7,432 nucleotides of DNA from DASQDT01 sp036380435. Its GTDB lineage: Bacteria > Acidobacteriota > Blastocatellia > Pyrinomonadales > Pyrinomonadaceae. The stretch is from contig DASVES010000152.1 of NCBI GenBank assembly GCA_036380435.1, positions 1 through 7,432 on the forward strand. The letters are read 5' to 3'. The translations under genes were made by a program, and so were the position numbers. Positions 1 to 6,126 of the stretch are shown here, piece by piece. Below the pieces are notes generated by a model. It worked only from the letters and a program-made list of their open reading frames with translations. It was not told the DNA's origin and did not search any database. Position 1 is the stretch's first letter. Each line of letters begins with the position of its first letter.

Positions 1-1884
1 CCGGGGCACGGCCACGACGACTTCGTCATCGGCAAGTCATACGGTCTGGAAATCTATTGCCCCGTCGACTCGGCCGGCCGCTTCACTTCCGAAGTCGAGC
101 ACTTCGCCGGCATGAGCGTGTTCGAGGCCAACCCGCGCATCGTCGAGTTTTTGCGCGAGTCGGGCGCGTTGCTCTTCAGCGAGGATTACCGGCACCGCTA
201 TCCGCACTGCTGGCGCTGCAAGAACCCCGTCATCTTCCGCGCCACGCCGCAGTGGTTCGTCTCGCTCGACGCGCCCTCCTCGGAGGCGCAGTCCGTGGAG
301 ACCGACGAGGACGGGCGCGACCTGACGAACTACACGGACAACGAGACGGACGTGCCGCAGTCTTTACGTCAGGGCGCGCTGCGCGAGATCGCCACCGTCG
401 ATTGGGTGCCGGCGTGGGGCGAGGGGCGGATGCGGAACATGCTGACGAACCGCCCCGACTGGTGCGTCTCGCGCCAGAGGGTGTGGGGCGTGCCCATCCC
501 CGCCTTCTACTGCGCGGGCTGCGACGCGGCCGTCGCCGACGCCGAAGTCATCCGCCACGTCGCCGACATCTTCGAGCGCGAGTCGGCCGATGCGTGGTAC
601 GCGCGCGACCCGCGCGATCTCCTGCCCGAAGGCTTCAAGTGCCGGAAGTGCGAGGGCGCGGAGTTCACCAAGGAGACGGACATCCTCGACGTGTGGTTCG
701 ACAGCGGCTCGTCGTCCGTCGCGGTGCTCGAAAGTTATGAGGGCTTGCGCTGGCCGGCCGACGTTTATCTCGAAGGCGGCGACCAGTACCGCGGCTGGTT
801 CAACTCGTCCCTGATAGTGGGCCTCGCCGCGCACGACCACGCGCCCTTCCGCACGGTCATCACGCACGGCTGGGTGGTCGATGTCGATTTGCAGAAGATG
901 TCGAAGTCGCAGGGCAACGGCATCTCGCCGCACGAGGTCATCAAGGAGTCGGGCGCGGACATCCTGCGGCTGTGGGTCGCGTCGAGTGATTATCAGGAGG
1001 ACGTGCGCTGCTCGGACGAGATCATGCTGCGCGCCGTGGACACCTACCGCAAGATGCGTAACACGGCCCGCTTCGCCCTCGGCAACCTCGCGGGCTTCGA
1101 CCCCGCGCGCGACTCGGTGGCCGAAGACGAGCTGCACGAGACCGACCGTTGGGCGCTCGCCGAATTGGACGCCGTGACCGCGCGCGCGCGTGAGGGCTAC
1201 GAGACTTACGCGTTCCACGCGGCCTATCAGGCGCTCTACCACTTCTGCACCGTCACGCTCTCGGCGCGCTACTTCGACATCATCAAGGATCGTCTCTACA
1301 CGGCCGCCCCCCGCTCCCCGGCGCGGCGCTCGGCGCAGACGGCGCTCTACCGGATAGCCGACGCGCTCGCGCGTTTGCTTGCGCCCATCCTCGTCTACAC
1401 GGCGGACGAAATCTGGGAGAACCTGCCGGCAGACGAAAGTCGGCCTGTCTCGGTTCACCTCGCGGAGTTTCCTGAGAAGTGCGAGACGCGCGACGACGAA
1501 TTGATGGAGCGTTGGACGCGTCTGTTCGAGGTGCGCGACATGGTGCTCCCGAAGCTCGAAGAGGCGCGCACGGCGAAGTTGATCGGGAGTTCACTGGAGG
1601 CGCGCGTCGTTCTGAGCGCCGGCGAGTCGCCGGAGCTGCGCGACCTGCTCGAACGCTACAGTGACGAGTTGCGCTACCTGTTCATCGTGTCGGAGGTCGA
1701 GCTTGAAGAGCCGACAGCGGGCGAACTGTTGTCAGTTCGCGTCGAGCGTGCGCGCGGCGAGAAGTGCGAGCGGTGCTGGAACTACTCCGTGCGCGTCGGC
1801 GAGTCGGAGCGTTACCCGACGGCGTGCGAGCGTTGCGTCGAAGCACTACGAGAAATCGAACGTGAGGAGGCGGCGGGGTCATGA
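1..1884 (+). CDS. ileS: Isoleucyl-tRNA synthetase, C-terminal 627 residues (5' end outside window)
   Basis: Cytoplasmic class I aminoacyl-tRNA synthetase that charges tRNA-Ile. The frame is open from base 1, so the HIGH motif and most of the editing domain lie upstream. In order (numbered from base 1), I see the end of the CP1 editing domain (PGHGHDDF, residues 1-8), return to the catalytic domain (IFRATPQWFVSLD, about 78-90), two CxxC pairs (C171/C174 and C214/C217) likely to bind zinc, DVWFDSGSS (about 230-238), DQYRGWFNSSL, the KMSKS loop (299-303, nt 895-909), the anticodon-binding helical domain, and a C-terminal zinc finger with two CxxC pairs (589/592 and 609/612) typical of bacterial IleS. 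A 31-residue acidic segment (nt 271-363) sits where E. coli IleS has about three residues. The TGA overlaps the lspA ATG by 4 nt. The ileS-lspA order is common in bacteria. Identity is very secure. Confidence 0.97.
   Translation, partial: PGHGHDDFVIGKSYGLEIYCPVDSAGRFTSEVEHFAGMSVFEANPRIVEFLRESGALLFSEDYRHRYPHCWRCKNPVIFRATPQWFVSLDAPSSEAQSVETDEDGRDLTNYTDNETDVPQSLRQGALREIATVDWVPAWGEGRMRNMLTNRPDWCVSRQRVWGVPIPAFYCAGCDAAVADAEVIRHVADIFERESADAWYARDPRDLLPEGFKCRKCEGAEFTKETDILDVWFDSGSSSVAVLESYEGLRWPADVYLEGGDQYRGWFNSSLIVGLAAHDHAPFRTVITHGWVVDVDLQKMSKSQGNGISPHEVIKESGADILRLWVASSDYQEDVRCSDEIMLRAVDTYRKMRNTARFALGNLAGFDPARDSVAEDELHETDRWALAELDAVTARAREGYETYAFHAAYQALYHFCTVTLSARYFDIIKDRLYTAAPRSPARRSAQTALYRIADALARLLAPILVYTADEIWENLPADESRPVSVHLAEFPEKCETRDDELMERWTRLFEVRDMVLPKLEEARTAKLIGSSLEARVVLSAGESPELRDLLERYSDELRYLFIVSEVELEEPTAGELLSVRVERARGEKCERCWNYSVRVGESERYPTACERCVEALREIEREEAAGS
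271..363 (+). other. Acidic low-complexity insertion within IleS
   Basis: These 31 codons lie between QWFVSLD and LRQGALREI in the catalytic domain, just after the editing domain. From memory, E. coli IleS has QWFVSMD, three residues, then LRAQSLKEI. The segment has nine Asp/Glu against one Arg, is rich in Ser/Thr/Asn, and has almost no hydrophobic residues, so it probably forms a flexible surface loop. The frame is the same on both sides, so it is not a simple frameshift. Its function is unknown. Confidence 0.7.
1864..1870 (+). promoter_or_regulatory. Shine-Dalgarno sequence for lspA
   Basis: GAGGAGG lies 10 nt upstream of the lspA ATG, inside the last codons of ileS. It is the clearest ribosome-binding site in the window. 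With the ATGA overlap it supports both the chosen lspA start and coupled translation. Confidence 0.75.
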
Positions 1885-2417
1885 GCGAGGCGCGCAAGAT
1901 CGGCTGGCGCGGGGCGTACCTGCTGGCGGCCGCGGGCGTTTACATGGCCGACCAGGCGTCGAAGGCGTGGGCGGCGCGGCGTCTGCGCTTCGGCGACACG
2001 GTCACGGTCGTCGAGCGCCTGCTCTACTTCGACTACGCGACCAACGACGGCATCGCCTTCGGGCAGTTGCAGGAGGGCGGCGAGTTCTCACGCTGGATGC
2101 TCGTGACACTGGCCGCGCTGGCCGCGGTCGCCGTGCTCGTCTATTTCTTCCGCACGCCGCGCGCGGAGGATCGCGTGCTCGGCGCGTGCGCGCTGCTGCT
2201 GGCCGGCATCGCCGGCAACCTCACCGACCGCGTGCGCCTCGGCCACGTCATCGACTTCGTCGAAGTGCATCTCGGCTCTTTCCAGTGGCCGACCTTCAAC
2301 GTCGCCGACGCCGCCATCTGCGTCGGCGCGGGGCTGCTCGCGCTCGACATCATCCTCGAAGGAAAAGGGGTCAGGGGGAAAGGGGAAAGGAAGGAGGCGG
2401 AGGGCACCGCCTCGTGA
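1881..2417 (+). CDS. lspA: Lipoprotein signal peptidase (signal peptidase II)
   Basis: Inner-membrane aspartyl protease that removes the signal peptide from diacylglyceryl-modified prolipoproteins, acting after Lgt. The 178 residues include DQASK (24-28), the conserved TNDGIAFG block (54-61), and the two catalytic aspartates, D116 in GNLTDR and D143 in FNVADAAI. Four hydrophobic segments (about 10-23, 72-91, 97-113 and 138-158) fit the family topology. The start is fixed by the GAGGAGG site and the ATGA overlap with ileS. The last 18 or so residues, beginning GKGVRGKGERK, are charged, show no family motif, and are encoded by the left arm and loop of an inverted repeat that continues past the stop. 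This tail is probably an accretion rather than a functional part. Neighbouring lgt acts in the same pathway. Confidence 0.96.
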   Translation: MSEARKIGWRGAYLLAAAGVYMADQASKAWAARRLRFGDTVTVVERLLYFDYATNDGIAFGQLQEGGEFSRWMLVTLAALAAVAVLVYFFRTPRAEDRVLGACALLLAGIAGNLTDRVRLGHVIDFVEVHLGSFQWPTFNVADAAICVGAGLLALDIILEGKGVRGKGERKEAEGTAS

Positions 2418-2464
2418 GAGTGTGCCTCCTTTACCCCTTCCCCTTTTCCCTTTACCCTCTGACC
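2369..2464. repeat. Inverted repeat with GGGGAAA-type tandem arms (element A, lspA/lgt)
   Basis: The left arm, 2369-2398, starts GGTCAG, carries GGGGAAA units and ends AAGGAGGC. The right arm, 2424-2464, reads as the reverse complement: GCCTCCTT at its inner end and CTGACC at its outer end, with CCCCTTT-type units between. Outer (6 bp) and inner (8 bp) ends match exactly. The arms differ by 11 nt because the unit count differs. A perfect 7-bp hairpin, GAGGCGG/CCGCCTC (2394-2400 with 2407-2413), lies at the centre. The left arm is inside the lspA reading frame, and the right arm ends 4 nt before the lgt ATG. Confidence 0.8.
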
Positions 2465-2468
2465 TGAG

Positions 2469-3371
2469 ATGTACCCAGAGCTTTTTCGCATCGGCGGCTT
2501 CCCCGTCAACACCTACGGCGTGCTTCTGGCGCTGGCCTTCCTCGTCGCGCTTTACGTCGCCTCGCGCCTCGGCGAGCGCGACGGGCTGCGGCGCGAGCGC
2601 ATCTACGATTTGGGTTTGTGGATGCTTCTGGCGGGTCTCGTGGGGTCGAAGCTGCTGATGATGTTGGTCGAGCCGGAGTATGCCGAGAACCCCGCGCGGC
2701 TGCTGTCGCTCGACTTCCTGCGTTCGGGCGGCGTGTGGTATGGCGGCTTCATCGGCGGCGTCACGGCCGGCTACTTTCTGATGCGCCGCTGGAAACTGCC
2801 TTTCTGGAAGACGGCCGACTCCTTCGTGCCCGGCATCGCGCTCGCGCAGGCCATCGGCCGGCAGGGCTGCTTCGCCGCCGGCTGCTGCTGGGGCGAGCCG
2901 ACGCTCCGAGCGTGGGGCGTACACTTCTCGGAGCACGGCCACTCGGTGACGGGCGTGCCGACGACTGTCGCGCAACTGGGCGCTTCCGAGCGCGCCGTCT
3001 GGGCCGAGCGACTGGGCGGGTTTGACGCGCCCGTCTATCTACATCCGACGCAGCTCTACGAGTCGTTCGCGATGCTCGCGGCCTTCGTCTTCCTGCTGTG
3101 GCTCCACCGTCGAAAGCGTTTCAGCGGGCAGGTCTTGCTGGCCTACGCCGCGCTCTACGGCGCCGTGCGCTTCACGATTGAGTTCTTCCGCGCCGACCCG
3201 CGCGGCGACATCGCCGGCCTGACATCGCTCACCGGCCTCTCCACCTCGCAAATCATCAGCCTCCTCATCGGACTCACGGGAGTAATCCTCCTCGTCGTCC
3301 GCCGGCGGCGTGCGCCTTCCGCGCCCGAGTCGGACGGCGAGGCCGCGGTCACTAACACGGCGAGCGCGTAA
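2469..3371 (+). CDS. lgt: Phosphatidylglycerol:prolipoprotein diacylglyceryl transferase
   Basis: Integral inner-membrane enzyme that transfers diacylglycerol from phosphatidylglycerol to the lipobox cysteine of prolipoproteins, the first maturation step. The 300 residues begin MYPELFRIGGFPVNTYGVLL, a typical Lgt start, which fixes the ATG although no Shine-Dalgarno sequence is visible. Later landmarks are GGVWYGGFIGG (87-97), GRQGCFAAGCCWG (130-142), HPTQLYES (192-199) and VRFTIEFFR (233-241), with about seven hydrophobic segments. The signature differs from the E. coli form GRIGNFINGELWG: the Asn and Glu are both Cys here, and the position of E. coli His103 is Tyr (Y91). I recall a GCF..GCCYG variant in Lgt proteins of other phyla, so this is probably a functional subtype. 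A loop of about 28 residues before HPTQ (163-190) is longer than I expect. The Ala/Glu/Ser-rich C-terminal tail is not conserved. Confidence 0.95.
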   Translation: MYPELFRIGGFPVNTYGVLLALAFLVALYVASRLGERDGLRRERIYDLGLWMLLAGLVGSKLLMMLVEPEYAENPARLLSLDFLRSGGVWYGGFIGGVTAGYFLMRRWKLPFWKTADSFVPGIALAQAIGRQGCFAAGCCWGEPTLRAWGVHFSEHGHSVTGVPTTVAQLGASERAVWAERLGGFDAPVYLHPTQLYESFAMLAAFVFLLWLHRRKRFSGQVLLAYAALYGAVRFTIEFFRADPRGDIAGLTSLTGLSTSQIISLLIGLTGVILLVVRRRRAPSAPESDGEAAVTNTASA

Positions 3372-3436
3372 AAGAAAACTGTAGCCGGGGTCGGTCGAGT
3401 CAACGGCCCGCTCAAGAGGCAAGAGATTCAGACAGG
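3372..3436. other. Spacer after lgt, nothing recognised
   Basis: Short spacer between the lgt stop and the first long inverted repeat of the gap. It starts AAAGAAAACTGTAGCCGGGG. I see no convincing promoter, RNA gene or intrinsic terminator. The phrase CTGTAG followed by a G-rich run recurs after the rluD-type gene (CTGTAGGAGCGGGG, near 4612), which may be a decayed copy of a common repeat. Confidence 0.4.
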
Positions 3437-3535
3437 ATTAACAGGGCGGACAGGATGAAGAAGAGTAGATTTGAGATTTGAGATTTCAAATGATCTCATC
3501 CCGTTAGTCCTGCATATCCTGTCCATCCTGTTAAT
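3437..3535. repeat. Inverted repeat with GGATNNACA-type arms (element B, lgt/rluD)
   Basis: The left arm, 3437-3456, reads ATTAACAGGGCGGACAGGAT. The right arm, 3516-3535, is its reverse complement except at two positions (18/20). The left arm lies in a short 9-mer series, GGATTAACA, GGGCGGACA, GGATGAAGA. The centre holds the heptamer GATTTGA twice followed by GATTTCA (3468-3488), and a nested 6-bp hairpin TGAGAT/ATCTCA (3479-3484 with 3493-3498). It resembles element C in arm units and in a shared 15-nt central word. The flank after the right arm is T-rich, so it could stop transcription weakly. Confidence 0.85.
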
Positions 3536-3548
3536 TCCTTCTTGGTTG

Positions 3549-3572
3549 GGGCAGCGGACAAGTCTGCTGCCC
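3549..3572. repeat. Short GC-rich hairpin upstream of the rluD-type gene
   Basis: GGGCAGCGGAC, loop AA, then GTCTGCTGCCC: an 11-bp stem with one G-T wobble and a two-base loop. It lies 27 nt upstream of the chosen ATG. No T-run follows, so it is not a standard terminator. It resembles the GC hairpin at 7392-7408 in having a GC-rich pyrimidine/purine stem with a tiny loop. Confidence 0.7.
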
Positions 3573-3598
3573 AGACAATCGACGCGGGGACGTGGTGC

Positions 3599-4591
3599 AT
3601 GAGTGAGGAACAACTTATCGGGCCGGAGGCGGAGACGCTCGCGTTTCACGCCTCGGCGGAAGAAGCGGGCGAGCGCCTCGACGCGTTCCTTGCGGCGCGC
3701 ATCGCGACCCAGAGCCGCAGCGCGATCAAGCGGCTCGTCGATGACGGCGACGTGCTCGTTGACGGACGCGTCGTCAAGCCTTCCTACAAGCTGCGCGGCG
3801 GCGAGGAGATCGAGGTCGAGACACCCCCGCCTCCGCCGCTCGAACTCGCCGGCGAAGACATCCCGCTCGACATCGTCCACGAGGACGACGACATCGTGGT
3901 CGTCAACAAGCCGGCCGGCATGGTCGTCCACCCGGCGGCCGGCGTCCCCTCGGGCACGCTCGCCAACGCGCTCGTTTACCACTTCCAACAACTCCCGACG
4001 CGCGGCGGCGAGGCCCGCCCCGGCATCGTCCACCGGCTGGATCGCGACACGTCGGGGCTGATCGTCGTCGCCAAGACGCCGCAGGCGCACGAACACCTCT
4101 CCGAGCAATTCCGCGTGCGCGAGGTACACAAGTCTTACGTCGCGCTCGTCCACGGGCGCGTCGAGGGCGAGCGTGGGCGCATCGAGGAGTCGCTGGCGCG
4201 CGACCCCCGTCACCGCACGCGCATGGCGGTGCGCCGCGGCGGGCGCGCGGCCCTCACGCTGTGGCGCGTGCGCCGACGCTACGGCCGCTTCACGCTGCTC
4301 GACGTGGAGATCAAGACCGGACGCACGCACCAGATACGCGTCCACGCGGCGTGGATGAAGCACCCCGTAGTCGGCGACGAGACTTACAACGACGGGCGCG
4401 ACCGGAGCATGTCCGACCCAGCCTTGCGCGCGCGCATCCGCGCCATCGGCCGGCAATTCCTCCACGCCGAGCGGCTCGCCTTCGCCCACCCGAGCACGGG
4501 CGAGCGCCCGCTGTTTACGGCCCCGCTCCCGCCTGAGCTTTCCACCTTTCTCGACACGCTGGAGGCCGCCGAAGCGACGACGCGCGAATGA
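3599..4591 (+). CDS. rluD: Ribosomal large-subunit pseudouridine synthase, RluD-type
   Basis: Converts uridines to pseudouridine in 23S rRNA (in E. coli RluD these are in helix 69). From the ATG at 3599 it is 330 residues: an S4 RNA-binding domain (about 22-72, from ERLDAFLAARIATQSRS), a TPPPPPL linker (five prolines, nt 3824-3838), and the RluA-family catalytic domain with DIVVVNKPAGMVVHPAAG, GIVHRLDRDTSG (catalytic Asp D148) and KTGRTHQIRVHAAWMKHPVVGD (about 239-260). I chose ATG 3599 over the in-frame TTG at 3542 because the added 19 residues look non-coding and contain the 3549-3572 hairpin; GGGGA at 3586-3590 is a plausible weak ribosome-binding site. The S4 domain and motif spacing fit RluD best, but RluA-family specificity cannot be assigned with certainty from sequence. 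Adjacency to lspA is common in other bacteria. Confidence 0.92.
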   Translation: MSEEQLIGPEAETLAFHASAEEAGERLDAFLAARIATQSRSAIKRLVDDGDVLVDGRVVKPSYKLRGGEEIEVETPPPPPLELAGEDIPLDIVHEDDDIVVVNKPAGMVVHPAAGVPSGTLANALVYHFQQLPTRGGEARPGIVHRLDRDTSGLIVVAKTPQAHEHLSEQFRVREVHKSYVALVHGRVEGERGRIEESLARDPRHRTRMAVRRGGRAALTLWRVRRRYGRFTLLDVEIKTGRTHQIRVHAAWMKHPVVGDETYNDGRDRSMSDPALRARIRAIGRQFLHAERLAFAHPSTGERPLFTAPLPPELSTFLDTLEAAEATTRE

Positions 4592-4655
4592 GCGTCAACG
4601 CCGGTCATGGCTGTAGGAGCGGGGCACGTCCGCGACCCTTCCCGGCGAAAGAATT

Positions 4656-4764
4656 ATTAACATGGATGGGCAGGATGAACAGGATGGAGAAAGAGCTGAT
4701 TTAAGATTTGAGATTTCAGATTTTAAATCTTCATATCCTGCCCATCCTGCCCATCCATGTTAAT
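4656..4764. repeat. Inverted repeat with GGATNNNCA-type arms (element C, rluD/VWA1)
   Basis: The left arm (4656-4685) and the reverse complement of the right arm (4735-4764) match at 28 of 30 positions, starting ATTAACATGGATGGGCAGG. This is the best-paired element in the window. The arms contain 9-mer units such as GGATGGGCA and GGATGAACA. The centre holds AGATTTGAGATTTCA (4704-4718), identical to 3474-3488 in element B, within an inner 7-bp hairpin GATTTAA/TTAAATC (4698-4704 with 4723-4729). Confidence 0.9.
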
Positions 4765-4769
4765 TTTTT
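4656..4769 (+). terminator. Possible intrinsic terminator of the rluD-type gene
   Basis: The 30-bp stem of element C runs directly into six T residues (4764-4769), beginning 64 nt after the rluD stop. Stem plus T-tract meets the basic form of a factor-independent terminator on the + strand, but the 49-nt spacer is much longer than a usual terminator loop. The opposite strand lacks a comparable T-run. It would separate the ileS-rluD block from the VWA genes. Confidence 0.4.
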
Positions 4770-4971
4770 CATTGGCAACGGGCCGTGGACGTGCCCGGCC
4801 CCAAGTATGCGCCCGCGCGCTTTCGTTGTTATACTGTGCCCCTCCCGGCGCGAACCCCAACGCTGTAAGCAACGACTCTCCTCGCGGCGGGCATCCAAAA
4901 CGCGGATCACGAGCGAACCCAAAACGGGCGCCCCTGAGGCGGTTCCCTCCGGCTCGCAGTTTCAGTTAATT
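4765..4971 (+). other. Non-coding leader region upstream of the first VWA gene
   Basis: Of the 380-bp gap after rluD, the first part is the 64-nt spacer and element C; this is the rest. It holds a candidate extended -10 site (4827-4835), a direct repeat CCAAAACG (4895-4902 and 4919-4926), and the palindrome GGGCGCCC (4926-4933). The in-frame extension of the VWA1 reading frame through here has Arg/Pro-rich, Cys-containing content unlike the gene and crosses the hairpin, so I treat it as untranslated. No Shine-Dalgarno sequence precedes ATG 4972. Confidence 0.5.
4827..4835 (+). promoter_or_regulatory. Candidate extended -10 promoter for the first VWA gene
   Basis: TGTTATACT matches the extended -10 consensus TGnTATAAT except for one base, in otherwise GC-rich DNA just after the element C hairpin. 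No good -35 hexamer is present at normal spacing, which an extended -10 can tolerate. Transcription would start near 4842, giving a leader of about 130 nt. Confidence 0.4.
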
Positions 4972-6000
4972 ATGAGAACAGCCATCTTTTCGTTCCTCCT
5001 CCTGACGCTCGCCGCAGGTCTTCTGGGCGGCGGGGCCTTGTCGCTCGCATATGAGCCGCAGGGAGCGCCGCAGACGCCCGCGCCGCGCGCGACGCCCACG
5101 CCCGTTGACGACGACGATGTCGTGGGCATCAGAATCCCGCTCGTGCGTCTGCCGATCTCGGTCGTGGACAAGAAGGGCCAGCCCGTGGCGGGTCTTTCGG
5201 CCGGCGACTTTCAGATTTTCGAGGACAAGAAGGCGCAGCAGTTCGAGTTGCTCTCCCGTGCCGAGGAGTTGGAGCGGCTGCCGGTCTACGTCGGCGTGCT
5301 GATGGACACCTCCTCGTCCACGGCCGGCAAGCTCAAGTTCGAGAAGGAGGCGGCGCTCAACTTCGTCCACACGGTCGCGCGTCTGCGTAAAGACCGCGTC
5401 GCCTTCCTCACCTTCGACCACGAGGTCACTCTGCGGCAGGACTTTACAGACAAGCTCGACCTGCTCGACAAGGCCATCAACGCCGTCAAGGCGCCGGGCA
5501 GGCAAACCTCTCTCTACGATGCCATCTGGATTTTCTGCAACGAGAAGATGCGCGGCGTCGGCTCGGCGCGGCGCGCGCTTGTCGTCATCACGGACGGCGA
5601 CGACACCTACAGCCGCGCCACGCTCAAAGACGCCATCGACATCGCGCAACGCACCGAGACGGTCATCTTCGCCATCTCGACGAAGGGCGGGTTCTCGGGA
5701 AGCGCCGTCCCCGGCGTCGAGGCCCAGACGGTGAAGGACTCGGGCGACAAAGACCTCGTTAAGCTCTGTGAGGAGACGGGCGGCCGCGCCTTCTTCACGG
5801 GCGACATGCTCGCTCTGGAGCGCTCCTTCACGACCATCGCGAAGGAGATACGCTCGCAGTACATCGCCACCTATCGCCCGTCGAACGACCGCTACGACGG
5901 CAGCTACCGACGCATCGAGGTCAAGCTCGCCTCCGAGCGCGACGGCCTCAAGGTGCGCGCCAAGCGCGGCTATCTCGCGGTGTCCGACACGGTGAAGTGA
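4972..6000 (+). CDS. Secreted VWA-domain protein, acidobacterial VWFA-related family (VWA1)
   Basis: 342 residues from ATG 4972. The N-terminus MRTAIFSFLLLTLAAGLLGG is a Sec-type signal peptide with likely cleavage near SLA-Y (about 26) and no lipobox Cys. An Ala/Pro-rich then acidic linker (32-50, with APRATPTPVDDDD) leads to a short beta-rich region (PISVVDKKGQPVAGLSAGDF, 61-80) and the VWA domain (about 104-300). The MIDAS metal site looks complete: DTSSS (112-116), Thr179 in GRQTSLYD, Asp208 in ITDGDD. The tail RSQYIATYRP...KRGYLAV recurs in its paralogue downstream. Two Cys (189 and 266) are present; the paralogue has none. I recall the family as expanded in Acidobacteriota with no known role; a metal-dependent protein-binding role outside the cytoplasm is inference. 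ATG 4972 was chosen because the signal peptide starts there; no Shine-Dalgarno sequence is visible. Confidence 0.9.
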   Translation: MRTAIFSFLLLTLAAGLLGGGALSLAYEPQGAPQTPAPRATPTPVDDDDVVGIRIPLVRLPISVVDKKGQPVAGLSAGDFQIFEDKKAQQFELLSRAEELERLPVYVGVLMDTSSSTAGKLKFEKEAALNFVHTVARLRKDRVAFLTFDHEVTLRQDFTDKLDLLDKAINAVKAPGRQTSLYDAIWIFCNEKMRGVGSARRALVVITDGDDTYSRATLKDAIDIAQRTETVIFAISTKGGFSGSAVPGVEAQTVKDSGDKDLVKLCEETGGRAFFTGDMLALERSFTTIAKEIRSQYIATYRPSNDRYDGSYRRIEVKLASERDGLKVRAKRGYLAVSDTVK

Positions 6001-6006
6001 GAAAGA

Positions 6007-6126
6007 CCGTGAATCGTCAATCGTGAATCGTCAATCGACGGGTTGCTGCCCGACCACTTGCGATTCATTGCTCAGGTCGAGTCATCACTCAACCACGATT
6101 CACGGTTGACGATTGACGATTTACGG
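6007..6126. repeat. Inverted repeat with CGTSAAT heptamer arms (element D, VWA1/VWA2)
   Basis: The left arm, 6007-6037, is an exact alternation of CGTGAAT and CGTCAAT, two of each (6008-6035). The right arm, 6096-6126, is its reverse complement at 27 of 31 positions; two of the four differences would still pair as G-T wobbles. The 58-nt spacer (6038-6095) shows no unit. The element nearly fills the 136-bp gap. The right arm ends 10 nt before the VWA2 ATG, and GGTTTT follows it. Confidence 0.9.

Noticed and set aside
271..363. Compensated frameshift in ileS as the source of the odd segment
   Set aside because: The other two forward frames here do not restore the IleS alignment, and the family sequence is contiguous without the segment, so an in-frame insertion is the simpler reading.
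364..1458. Long minus-strand open frame (364 codons) opposite ileS
   Set aside because: Fully inside conserved ileS sequence and Arg-rich in composition; a codon-bias shadow.
2088..2975. Minus-strand open frame spanning lspA and lgt
   Set aside because: Crosses element A and two motif-bearing genes and shows no recognisable domain.
3542..3598. Upstream TTG start for the rluD-type gene
   Set aside because: The added 19 residues have no family counterpart and overlap a strong hairpin; ATG 3599 has a plausible ribosome-binding site.
3428..4489. Long minus-strand open frame (353 codons) opposite the rluD-type gene
   Set aside because: It is antisense to a gene with clear catalytic motifs, runs through element B, and its translation is Arg/Ala/Val/Asp-rich with no family motif, as expected of a GC-rich shadow frame.
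4708..4971. 88-codon in-frame extension upstream of VWA1
   Set aside because: It would bury the signal peptide internally, and it passes through the element C arm and the candidate promoter.
6007..6037. CRISPR-like or iteron array
   Set aside because: Units are only 7-9 bp, contiguous and without spacers, and are mirrored in an inverted arm; no cas or replication genes are present.
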